From an uncultured Bacteroidales bacterium (lineage in GTDB: Bacteria; Bacteroidota; Bacteroidia; Bacteroidales; Paludibacteraceae): a DNA stretch of 15,531 bases. The position numbers and the translations under genes are program-made. Of the stretch, positions 1-6,091 are shown piece after piece. Where the stretch lies: NCBI GenBank assembly GCA_900321775.1, contig ONXE01000022.1, forward strand, positions 1 to 15,531, read 5' to 3'. How positions within the stretch are numbered: the stretch's first letter is position 1; every line of letters starts with the position of its first letter. Below the pieces are notes generated by a model. The model was not told the DNA's origin. It was given only the letters and a program-made list of their open reading frames with translations, and ran no database searches.

Positions 1-92
1 TGGAGACCCGCCAGTACTGGCCTATCTACAACCGCTACGTAGCTGCCAGCGACGGTGCCTTGTGGAACAACTACGGTTACGGCAACGAATAA
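1..92 (+). CDS. 3' end of an unidentified gene, possibly SusD/RagB-like
   Basis: An open frame enters the window (frame of base 3) and stops at TAA 90-92, giving 29 residues ending in WNNYGYGNE. The pattern Y-W-P-I followed by a late N-x-G-Y resembles the last residues of SusD/RagB outer-membrane glycan-binding lipoproteins, which commonly end W-P-I-P ... N-P-G-Y. That would fit a glycan locus next to a pectate lyase. The fragment is too short to be sure. It could equally be the end of another secreted carbohydrate-active protein. That it is coding rests on the stop position, codon use like the downstream lyase, and the abrupt switch to repeat DNA right after the stop. Confidence 0.45.
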   Translation, partial: ETRQYWPIYNRYVAASDGALWNNYGYGNE

Positions 93-251
93 CAATTGTT
101 AAATGCCCCAATCGTCAATTGTCAAATTGTCAATCAATTGTCAATCAATTGTCCAATTGTAAATCGTCCAATCGTCAATTAATTGTCAATCGTCAATCAA
201 TTGTCAATCGTCAATCAATTGTCAAATCGTAAATCGTCAAATTGTCAATCC
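93..251. repeat. AT-rich heptamer repeat tract upstream of the lyase gene
   Basis: The whole spacer is built from AATTGTC, AATCGTC and GTAAATCGTC units joined by AATC, about twenty imperfect copies. A 21-bp stretch at 159-179 recurs exactly at 1801-1821, on the other side of the lyase gene. I see no TAnnTTTG promoter here, so the lyase may be co-transcribed with the gene to its left. The frame stays open through the repeats, which creates a spurious upstream ATG at 183. Confidence 0.85.
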
Positions 252-1670
252 ATGAATAGGTCTTTGTTCTTTGTGCTTTGCTCCTTGCTCCTTCTCTCCT
301 GCAAGCCCGGCCCTGACAAACCCAAAGAGGACGACCCGGAGCTGAAGGCGGCCTGTGCCTACATTGGAGGCGCCGGCTGCGAGGCTACGGGTGGCATGGG
401 CGGCACGGCGTATATAGTGTCGATGCTGGAGGACTCGGTGGACCCGAGTGCACGTGTGGTCCTTTTCCGCGTGGCTGGCACTATCCACCTCAAAAAACCG
501 CTGGAGATCACCAAAGGCAACATCACCATCGCGGGCCAAACGGCTCCCGGAGACGGCATCTGTCTGGCCGACTATCCGCTGCTGATCAACGGCTGTAGCA
601 ACGTCATCGTGCGCTTTATCCGTGTCCGCATGGGCGAGAAAGGTAGTCTCAAGGATAACAAGGAGTACGATGCCGTTTCCGTCAACAACTGCGAGAATGT
701 GGTGCTGGACCACCTCAGCTGCTCGTGGTCAGTGGACGAGTGCGTCAGCTGCTATGGCAACAAACGCTTCACGATGCAGTATTGTGTGGTCAGTGAGTCG
801 TTGCGCAACTCCGTTCACGGCAAAGGCGAGCACGGCTATGCCGGTATCTGGGGCGGTGAGAATGTCTCGTTCCACCACAACCTGCTGGCGCACCACGACT
901 CCCGTAACCCGCGTTTCGACCACGACTACGTGAACACCCTGGCCGGACCGATTGACTATATCAACAATGTGGTCTATAACTGGGGCGGCAACTCGGCCTA
1001 CGGAGGCGAGGGGAGCAGCAATGGCGGCGGAGGCAGGAAAATCAACTTCGTGGGCAACTACTACAAACCTGGACCGGCTACCCGACAGGGCGTGCGTGCA
1101 CGGCTGTGTAACCCCACGACGCGTTGCAGCAACTGCACCAACAAACACGGCGGCTCGGTTGACCCGATGAAACTGTGGCTCGAGGGCAATTATATGTTCG
1201 GTTCCGATGCTGTCAATAACGACAACTGGCAGGGCATCCAGCCCGACGAGGCATCCAAGTTGAATGACATCAAGGCAGCCTCGCCTTTCAACTTTCAACT
1301 TTCAACTCTCAACTCGGCCGAGCCTGTGGCGCAGGCCTTCGAGACTGTGCTGACTAAAGCCGGCTGTTCACTCTGCCGCGACGCTATCGACGCGCGTATC
1401 GTGAACGAGGTGCGTGAGGGCAAGTACACCTATGAGGGCACTACCTCCACCGGCGGACTTATCGACACGCCTTCGGATGTGGGCGGTTGGCCTGAGTATA
1501 AGGGCGGTACGATTCCTACCGACACCGACGGCGACGGCATTCCCGACACTTGGGAGGAGGCGCATGGCTTGAACCCCAAGTCCTTTGCCGACAGCAAGCA
1601 GGAAACACTCGTCAGCGGCAAAACCAACCTCGAGTGCTACCTCTGCGACATGGTTAAGGACCTGTACTAA
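252..1670 (+). CDS. Pectate lyase family 1 (PL1) lipoprotein
   Basis: Product of 472 aa that probably cleaves polygalacturonate by beta-elimination at the outer membrane. I start it at ATG 252, not the in-frame ATG 183, because 252 begins a lipoprotein signal peptide with lipobox L-L-S-C at residues 14-17, whereas the upstream extension is only translated repeat DNA. Visible PL1 marks are an N-terminal GG.GG/VVLFRVAGTI segment (about 39-78), AGQTAPGDGI (94-103), LDHLSCSWSVDE (about 152-163), HHDSRNPR (214-221, including the Arg expected to be catalytic) and the repeated N-N-V-V-Y-N-W beta-helix rungs. A C-terminal DTDGDGIPDTWEE segment (about 404-416) is a calcium-binding, thrombospondin-3-like motif common at the end of Bacteroidales PL1 enzymes. 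Residues about 345-354 are encoded by a heptamer repeat. Exact substrate is not shown by the sequence. Confidence 0.92.
   Translation: MNRSLFFVLCSLLLLSCKPGPDKPKEDDPELKAACAYIGGAGCEATGGMGGTAYIVSMLEDSVDPSARVVLFRVAGTIHLKKPLEITKGNITIAGQTAPGDGICLADYPLLINGCSNVIVRFIRVRMGEKGSLKDNKEYDAVSVNNCENVVLDHLSCSWSVDECVSCYGNKRFTMQYCVVSESLRNSVHGKGEHGYAGIWGGENVSFHHNLLAHHDSRNPRFDHDYVNTLAGPIDYINNVVYNWGGNSAYGGEGSSNGGGGRKINFVGNYYKPGPATRQGVRARLCNPTTRCSNCTNKHGGSVDPMKLWLEGNYMFGSDAVNNDNWQGIQPDEASKLNDIKAASPFNFQLSTLNSAEPVAQAFETVLTKAGCSLCRDAIDARIVNEVREGKYTYEGTTSTGGLIDTPSDVGGWPEYKGGTIPTDTDGDGIPDTWEEAHGLNPKSFADSKQETLVSGKTNLECYLCDMVKDLY
1286..1313 (+). repeat. Heptamer microsatellite inside the lyase gene
   Basis: Three perfect TTTCAAC units and one TCTCAAC lie head to tail inside the coding frame. 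They encode part of residues F-N-F-Q-L-S-T-L-N in a linker between the beta-helix and the C-terminal motif. Four units make 28 bp, so gain or loss of one unit would shift the frame. The unit resembles the intergenic heptamers that flank this gene. Confidence 0.85.
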
Positions 1671-1690
1671 AAACGGATGGCCTGAAGTCC

Positions 1691-1860
1691 TTTGACCTTT
1701 GACTTTTGACCTTTGACTTTTAAATTGTCCAATTAACTCCACGCGAAGCGATCGTTCGGAGCGTTAGCGTAGATTAGAATTGTAAATAATTTGTCAAATC
1801 GTAAATCGTCCAATCGTCAATCTCTCTTGTCTTTTGTCCTTTGACCTTTGACTGTCAAAA
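1691..1860. repeat. Heptamer repeats downstream of the lyase gene
   Basis: Four TTTGACC/TTTGACT units (1691-1718) follow the stop codon. After a spacer there is AATTGTC/AATCGTC material like that at 93-251, then TTTTGTC and CTTTGAC units to about 1852. Embedded at 1741-1770 is a GC-richer 30-bp segment that begins ACGC and ends GCGT. No gene or clear terminator was seen here. Confidence 0.8.
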
Positions 1861-1888
1861 AAGCCCCTTTTGTTCCAGAAAATCTACT

Positions 1889-1931
1889 TTTTGGCGAAAA
1901 AATGCAACTAAAATGCACTTTTTCGCCAAAA
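1889..1931. promoter_or_regulatory. 13-bp inverted repeat upstream of the cassette 1 promoter
   Basis: TTTTGGCGAAAAA (1889-1901) and its exact reverse complement (1919-1931) are separated by 17 bp. The spacer itself carries two TGCA direct repeats. The right arm ends 3 bp before the -33 element of the next promoter. This could be an operator for a dimeric regulator, or an intrinsic terminator for DNA to the left, although the A/T tails are inside the stem. Confidence 0.55.
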
Positions 1932-1934
1932 TTG

Positions 1935-1966
1935 TTTGCATATATGAAAAGAAAGTATTAATTTTG
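1935..1966 (+). promoter_or_regulatory. Bacteroidota primary promoter, cassette 1
   Basis: TTTG at 1935-1938, a 20-nt spacer and TAATTTTG at 1959-1966 match the Bacteroidota -33/-7 consensus. Transcription should start around 1972, at the base of the first leader hairpin, giving a 5' leader of roughly 340 nt. Confidence 0.75.
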
Positions 1967-1971
1967 CACCG

Positions 1972-2317
1972 CTTTCTTGAGAAAGAAAGTTGACATAAAA
2001 AGAGCGTTTTATGGCGCGGACCTGGTTTCTTGGAATTTCACGACTTCTCAAAGCACAATCCGGTCAGGGCAACATAAACGGCTTACCGAGTTAATCGCCT
2101 TCGTGGGATACGTGTATCCTGCTGTTGTGCGAGGTGTATTTGTATAGCCGATGTTGTCTCCCAAAGAGAAAAAGTGAAGTCTTCCTTCGCGAAGACACCC
2201 CAAGAAGCGGATCTGGTCCACACCGGTTTCCGCTTTTTTCGTGTGCCTATGACATGAAAACAAAACTAACAATCAATAATTAACCAGTTGGCTTCGGCCA
2301 ACACAAAACACAAAACA
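1972..2317 (+). ncRNA. Structured 5' leader RNA of cassette 1
   Basis: This is a gene-free transcribed leader with many possible helices. Hairpin 1 is 1972-1978/1983-1989 (7 bp, loop GAGA). Hairpin 2 is 1994-2000/2007-2013 (7 bp, 6-nt loop). A long helix pairs 2067-2075 with 2151-2159 and 2079-2083 with 2146-2150: 14 bp with two G-U pairs and an AAA bulge. GCACAA at 2053-2058 can pair with TTGTGC at 2125-2130 inside that helix's loop, which makes a pseudoknot. Smaller hairpins are 2106-2110/2115-2119 and 2179-2184/2191-2196. A terminator-like hairpin follows at 2205-2239 and a UUCG hairpin at 2287-2302. The last 15 nt before ATG 2318 are unstructured and A-rich. It may act as a regulatory leader or be released as a small RNA of about 265 nt. 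Pairings were found by eye. Confidence 0.6.
2205..2239 (+). terminator. Terminator-like hairpin inside the cassette 1 leader
   Basis: AAGCGGA (2205-2211) pairs with TCCGCTT (2229-2235), and the inner CTGGT pairs with ACCGG (2213-2217/2222-2226, one G-U). T2234-T2239 follows directly. This has the form of an intrinsic terminator lying about 80 bp before the start codon. That suggests attenuation of cassette 1 or the 3' end of an independent small RNA. Confidence 0.55.
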
Positions 2318-4003
2318 ATGAGAAAATTATTTACATTTATTCTGACCGCTCTGCTCTTGGTTTCTACGGGAGTGTTGGCTGACGATTACTCAACATTAGT
2401 TGTGGGGTGTGCGGCTAATGCATCAGCTTCTTTTGACGCAATGAAAGTATATGTGGACAAAGGCGATAGTTGGGGCACCGAAGAGAATTCCTTGAATGGA
2501 ACAAGTATGACATTTGAAGGTAAAAAACTTTTCGTGGGTAGTTATAACACTCATGCGGACAAACACATTTATGTGATGAAGTTTAAAAAGTTCTTGAGTT
2601 CGTCATGGGTTAGCGACATAGATGTATATTCAGGTTCTAAAGTATATAATTATTACACTAATTACATCTATAATTGCGACGCAGGAACTTGGTATGGACA
2701 AAAAACTATCAAATCAGATGCTCGTTTTTATTTTGATGCAACTGGTTGGAACGAAACCGAAATTAAACTGTGCGTAGGTCATGCTAACTACCAGGGATAT
2801 TATGATATATCAAATATAGAGCACACTAAATTGTACTATGGATCTACTAGTGCTAATTGGGACGATGCAATGGGTATAGGTGTAGTCGGAAATACATCTG
2901 CCACTAGTGGAACTCATTGGATAGATGATGTGGCAAATAATGCATCTGAATATACCGGATTTATTAACGAAGAATTGAAAAATGCAGCCTCTGGGAATGC
3001 TTATCTAATGGTTAATGCTGGTAAAGCTGGCGAAAAGCCAAGTATGAGTTATAACGATGACTTCCGCACTCTTCTCAATAACACCCAAACAATTAAGTAC
3101 TCTGTTGAAACAGCAGGAGTTTTTGCAGAGTTGACGGAAGGAACTGTTCCTGCCAATATTACCATGTCATCGTATAAGTTCGTGGAAGGAACGTACGATG
3201 GAGTTTCTGCTAGCAATGCTTCTGCTGCTTTGACTCAAGGCGGAAGTAATTATTCTGCTACTATTGGAGCAGCTCGTACAGCCAACACCACTTTAACCGT
3301 TAGTAATATCGCCGCAGGCTATTTCTTTATTGGTTGGTATTCCGAAGCTAATGGTGGTATCTGTTTGGAGAAGGGTGACACATACACGTATAATCCTGTA
3401 GAAGATGGCACCGTTTATGCTCGCTTTGAATATGGAGACTATCCTCTTGAAATTTCGTCAGCTCTATGGTCTTCGCTTTATTTGCCTCAGGCTGTAGTTG
3501 TTCCTGCAAACTGCAAGGCATACTACGTAAGCGACGTAACTGGTACAACCGCCACTCTTGTTGCAATAAATGCTGGTCAAGTTATCCCTGCCCAAACCCC
3601 CGTTATTGTGGAGGCAACATCAAGTAATACTTATTATTTCAATTATTCTGCGTCTAATGCCGTCGCTCCGACTCCCAATTTGCTTCACGGAGTAACTGCC
3701 ACTACGCCGATAGCAAGCGTAGAACCGGGCGCGAGCAATACGCTTTATGTTTTGGGTGTAAAAGAAAGCGTAGTTGGTTTCTACGTTCCAAGTGCACAGA
3801 TTACTACTCTTGCGCCTTACAAGGCCTATCTCATCGCCGGCACTATTACTGGTGCTCCGATGATTCGATTTGAGGAGAACGATGCTACTGGCATTCAGAA
3901 TGTCAAAGTTAGCGAGAAAGCTGTGAAGTTCATCGAAAACGGTAAACTCTTCATCCAAAAGGATGGTGTTGTTTACGACATGACAGGTCGTGTTGTACGT
4001 TAA
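2318..4003 (+). CDS. Secreted surface protein of cassette 1, with InlB-like repeat and conserved C-terminal module
   Basis: Product of 561 aa. I start it at ATG 2318, where a Sec signal peptide begins (MRKLFTF, hydrophobic core, cleavage after A21), rather than at the in-frame TTG 2288, which lies in a UUCG hairpin. Residues about 22-255 are rich in Tyr, Asn, Ser and Trp and match no family I recognise. Residues about 260-372 contain one divergent InlB B-repeat-like unit (GYFFIGWYSEANGG ... YARFEYG). Residues about 374-561 are a module shared with the 756-aa protein of cassette 2, ending ENGKLFIQKDGVVYDMTGRV. That tail resembles C-terminal signals seen in many secreted Bacteroidales proteins, and could be a type IX secretion signal variant, though the classic N-P motif is absent. 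The 49-aa gene follows after 45 bp. The gene is AT-richer than its neighbours. Function unknown; cell-surface exposure is an inference. Confidence 0.8.
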   Translation: MRKLFTFILTALLLVSTGVLADDYSTLVVGCAANASASFDAMKVYVDKGDSWGTEENSLNGTSMTFEGKKLFVGSYNTHADKHIYVMKFKKFLSSSWVSDIDVYSGSKVYNYYTNYIYNCDAGTWYGQKTIKSDARFYFDATGWNETEIKLCVGHANYQGYYDISNIEHTKLYYGSTSANWDDAMGIGVVGNTSATSGTHWIDDVANNASEYTGFINEELKNAASGNAYLMVNAGKAGEKPSMSYNDDFRTLLNNTQTIKYSVETAGVFAELTEGTVPANITMSSYKFVEGTYDGVSASNASAALTQGGSNYSATIGAARTANTTLTVSNIAAGYFFIGWYSEANGGICLEKGDTYTYNPVEDGTVYARFEYGDYPLEISSALWSSLYLPQAVVVPANCKAYYVSDVTGTTATLVAINAGQVIPAQTPVIVEATSSNTYYFNYSASNAVAPTPNLLHGVTATTPIASVEPGASNTLYVLGVKESVVGFYVPSAQITTLAPYKAYLIAGTITGAPMIRFEENDATGIQNVKVSEKAVKFIENGKLFIQKDGVVYDMTGRVVR

Positions 4004-4048
4004 TGAACAAGATGTGACAAAGTGTTAAACTCTTAAAATTTGAAGATT

Positions 4049-4198
4049 ATGAAAAAGTATATTGATGCTGAATTGCAGATTGTTCGCTTGAACAACAACG
4101 ATATCGTATGCGCGAGCACAATGGGCGTTTCCAATGGAACGGTAGATGTTCAACTTGGCGCTGACCGCTTCCGCGACTTCGAAGATTATAGCTATTAA
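4049..4198 (+). CDS. Small protein of cassette 1 (49 aa)
   Basis: ATG 4049 to TAA 4196-4198. The sequence begins MKKYIDAELQIVRLNNNDIV, continues CAS, and ends FRDFEDYSY. It matches the 58-aa protein of cassette 2 in the N-terminal pattern KKY....LQIV....NDIV..S and in an acidic end with F-x-D and Y-x-x-Y or Y-x-Y aromatics. The region after about residue 23 is not conserved. It has no signal peptide or membrane span. One Cys (C21) follows NDIV. Placement between the large gene (45 bp upstream) and a strong terminator (about 20 bp downstream) in both cassettes is good evidence that it is a real gene. Short Bacteroidales proteins starting M-K-K-Y are familiar to me, but I know no proven function. 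A modified or processed peptide precursor is possible but unsupported. Confidence 0.8.
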   Translation: MKKYIDAELQIVRLNNNDIVCASTMGVSNGTVDVQLGADRFRDFEDYSY

Positions 4199-4216
4199 TC
4201 CTACTACTAATATCTT

Positions 4217-4248
4217 AGAGGGGTAGCAATTGCTGCCCCTCTTTTTTT
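4217..4248 (+). terminator. Intrinsic terminator of cassette 1
   Basis: Positions 4217-4227 pair with 4232-4242 (11 bp, one T-G), with loop AATT and a run of seven Ts. It ends the transcript about 20 bp after the 49-aa gene. Confidence 0.9.
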
Positions 4249-4323
4249 GTCTTTACCCAACCCCGGACAAGACCAGTAAGAGAGAGGGTAGCAAGGCGGT
4301 TGCTAAAAATGCTAGCAATTTTC

Positions 4324-4418
4324 GCGAAAGTATCCATATATTTATGCTACCGCCTTGCATACACCTTGCATCCTCCTACGTAACACCTACCATACCTCTC
4401 GCTGAAATGCGAGGGGCG
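4324..4418. repeat. 95-bp direct repeat, copy A
   Basis: The last 70 bp (4349-4418) match 4694-4763 at 67 of 70 positions, and the first 25 bp match less well (18 of 25). Near its right end, CCTCTCGC pairs with GCGAGGGG across a short loop. The two copies differ at one stem position (C-G against T-G), which keeps pairing. TTTTT follows in this copy (4419-4423), as in a terminator. Confidence 0.85.
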
Positions 4419-4475
4419 TTTTTGTTAGCATAGGCAACCCAACGAGGCAACCCTCTTAACCCTCCATTTCCCCTC

Positions 4476-4493
4476 AAAAGAGCGGCTCTTTTT
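4476..4493 (+). terminator. Short terminator-like hairpin
   Basis: AAAAGAG (4476-4482) and CTCTTTT (4486-4492) pair around a 3-nt loop CGG, inside a T-run. No gene ends just before it, so it may be a remnant. Confidence 0.4.
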
Positions 4494-4668
4494 CGAACGG
4501 CCTTGGGACTCTCTTGCATACACCATGAGACGGTCTTGGGACGATTGTCATTTTGGCCCACTTAAACCATTGATTATCAATCTCACCTTCCCCGATTTTT
4601 GACAATGGGTGTGTTTTTCTGCACTTTTGCCCGCCTAATTCTTTTACATCTAAAAACGTTACAAACTC

Positions 4669-4763
4669 GCAAAAGTCTCCGTAGTTTTATGAGACCGCCT
4701 TGCATACACCTTGCATCCTCCTACGTAACACCTACCATATCTCTCGCTGCCATGCGAGGGGCG
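4669..4763. repeat. 95-bp direct repeat, copy B
   Basis: Second copy of the element at 4324-4418, same orientation, 345 bp away. The 3' hairpin is kept (loop differs, TGCCAT against TGAAAT). The sequence after the hairpin is GCGTTGTTGTTTTT rather than a clean T-run. Internally both copies contain CCTTGCAT twice, 11 bp apart. Confidence 0.85.
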
Positions 4764-4772
4764 CGTTGTTGT

Positions 4773-4816
4773 TTTTAAAAAGCCGGGCAGGATAGCCCCA
4801 ACGAGGGCATGGCTAC
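4773..4816 (-). terminator. Possible terminator of the ATPase gene
   Basis: Read on the minus strand just past the ATPase stop, an AGCC ... GGCT stem with further GC pairs inside is followed by TTTTTA. The stem is imperfect, so the call is tentative. Confidence 0.35.
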
Positions 4817-4834
4817 TTTCTTAAAAGACTCTAG

Positions 4835-6091
4835 TTACCAATCCAACACATCATCATGAAGGAGGAAGTCTGTGAGGGAGATGGTTAGGACGCCTTGGTC
4901 GTCGTGCCACGGAAGAACAGCATCGTTTTGAACGATAACGCGCTTGAAAGCGTCAGAAATATGGCCGAACGACTGCGTCTCTTGCTGGCGTTTTTCTTCG
5001 TTCTTCATTTCGTATGCCGACTGCACATAGTATCGACGACTTCCACTGTTTATAACAAAATCCACCTCATACTGTTTTCGCTCCACCTTCTGTTTTTCAT
5101 TGAGTTGCGCCACCGGTACGATTCCTACATCAACAGAGAATCCGCGATAGAGTAGTTCGTTGTAAATCATGTTTTCCATGAGATGTCCTTCTTCCTGCTG
5201 GCGGAACTGTAGTCGCGCATTGCGCAGGCCCAGATCGGTGAAATAGAATTTCTGTTGTGCTCCGATATACTGACGGCCTTTGATGTCATATCGCTGTGCT
5301 TCGCTGATGAGGAATGAATCTTTCAAATAGTCGATGTAACTGCGAATGGTGTTGTGTGAGATATTGCTCTTGCATACCGATTTGAAAGTGTCTTTCAGCC
5401 GCGTTACATTGGTCAGCGAGCCAACAGACGATGCCAGCACATCAGTCACAGTACCGAGTTCTTCTACACCGCGCAGGTGATAACGGCCGATGATATCGGA
5501 CAGATAAACCTGGTCGAACAACGTTTTGAGATACTGTTCACGCTCTTTGAAGTCGTCCTTCATCCAAACTTGAGGCATCCCTCCGAAGCGATAATATTGG
5601 ATAAGAAGGTCTTCGGGGCGTTGGTCCGACAGCGTACAAATGTCGACAAACCGGAAAGGCGTTAGTCGCAGTTCGTCACCTCTGCCGCGAAACTCAGTGA
5701 TGATGTCTGTGGACAAAAACCGCGAGTTGCTGCCCGTGACATACACATCAAGGTTCTCCCGATGAAGGAAGCCGTTAAGCACCGCCTCGAAACCATCAAC
5801 CAACTGGATCTCGTCAAGTAGAACGTAATGCGTTTGGTTGTCCTTAACCTGTTGAAGGACATAGTGATACAATTCCTTTGGATTTAGCAGATGACTGTTT
5901 TCGATATCGTCCAGTGAGAGTGCGATGATATGTCCTGCATCCACGCCCTGCTCTAGCAAATGTCGGCGGAACAACGTGAACAGCAGGTATGATTTCCCGC
6001 ATCTGCGGAGACCTGTTACGATTTTAACCAATCTGTTCCCACGCTTTCGGTCCAAGCGGTCGATATAGTCTTTCCGATTAACTTCTTTCAT
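4835..6091 (-). CDS. AAA-type ATPase with DUF4143 C-terminal domain
   Basis: Product of 418 aa, the usual length for this family. The N-terminal AAA_14-type P-loop domain shows Walker A G-L-R-R-C-G-K-S at residues 27-34, Walker B Y-V-L-L-D-E-I-Q at about 89-96, and a sensor-like V-T-G-S-N-S at about 118-123 followed by RGRGDE. The C-terminal DUF4143 half carries EVDFVI and then YYVQSAYEM, the degenerate PD-(D/E)XK-like core of these proteins. The family is common and often multi-copy in Bacteroidales and other anaerobes. Its role is not established; toxin-like or nucleic-acid-related roles have been guessed. It stands alone with its own promoter and a leader of about 12 nt, between two paralogous cassettes on the opposite strand. 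Confidence 0.92.
   Translation of the reverse strand: MKEVNRKDYIDRLDRKRGNRLVKIVTGLRRCGKSYLLFTLFRRHLLEQGVDAGHIIALSLDDIENSHLLNPKELYHYVLQQVKDNQTHYVLLDEIQLVDGFEAVLNGFLHRENLDVYVTGSNSRFLSTDIITEFRGRGDELRLTPFRFVDICTLSDQRPEDLLIQYYRFGGMPQVWMKDDFKEREQYLKTLFDQVYLSDIIGRYHLRGVEELGTVTDVLASSVGSLTNVTRLKDTFKSVCKSNISHNTIRSYIDYLKDSFLISEAQRYDIKGRQYIGAQQKFYFTDLGLRNARLQFRQQEEGHLMENMIYNELLYRGFSVDVGIVPVAQLNEKQKVERKQYEVDFVINSGSRRYYVQSAYEMKNEEKRQQETQSFGHISDAFKRVIVQNDAVLPWHDDQGVLTISLTDFLLHDDVLDW

Larger units (their letters stand above)
4249..4834. other. Gene-free spacer with repeats and hairpins
   Basis: About 590 bp without a credible gene. It holds two copies of a 95-bp repeat (listed separately). The 10-bp GCAAGGCGGT (4291-4300) is the exact reverse complement of 4349-4358 in repeat copy A. 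A 6-bp hairpin lies at 4300-4305/4313-4318. ACGGCCTTGGGAC (4497-4509) recurs with one change at 4530-4542. CTTGCATACACC occurs three times, once outside the long repeats (from 4513). A short hairpin with T-run lies at 4476-4493. Several hairpins look like terminators, so it may be a graveyard of duplicated gene ends or a recombination-prone spacer. Confidence 0.6.

Noticed and set aside
183..251. Upstream in-frame ATG for the lyase at 183
   Set aside because: The extra 23 residues are translated repeat DNA, and the lipoprotein signal peptide begins at ATG 252.
93..251. CRISPR or iteron origin in the AT-rich repeats
   Set aside because: Units are 7 bp with irregular joins, no spacers, and no replication gene nearby.
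2288..2317. TTG start for the cassette 1 protein at 2288
   Set aside because: It lies within a UUCG hairpin and puts ten polar residues ahead of a good signal peptide that starts at ATG 2318.
4109..4117. Lipobox in the 49-aa protein (IVCAS)
   Set aside because: No N-terminal hydrophobic signal precedes the Cys, and the paralogue has Thr at this position.
4230..4561. Short open frames in the spacer after cassette 1
   Set aside because: They run through a terminator and the repeat copies; no protein pattern.
4324..4763. CRISPR-like array
   Set aside because: Only two long copies 345 bp apart, no regular short spacers and no cas genes.
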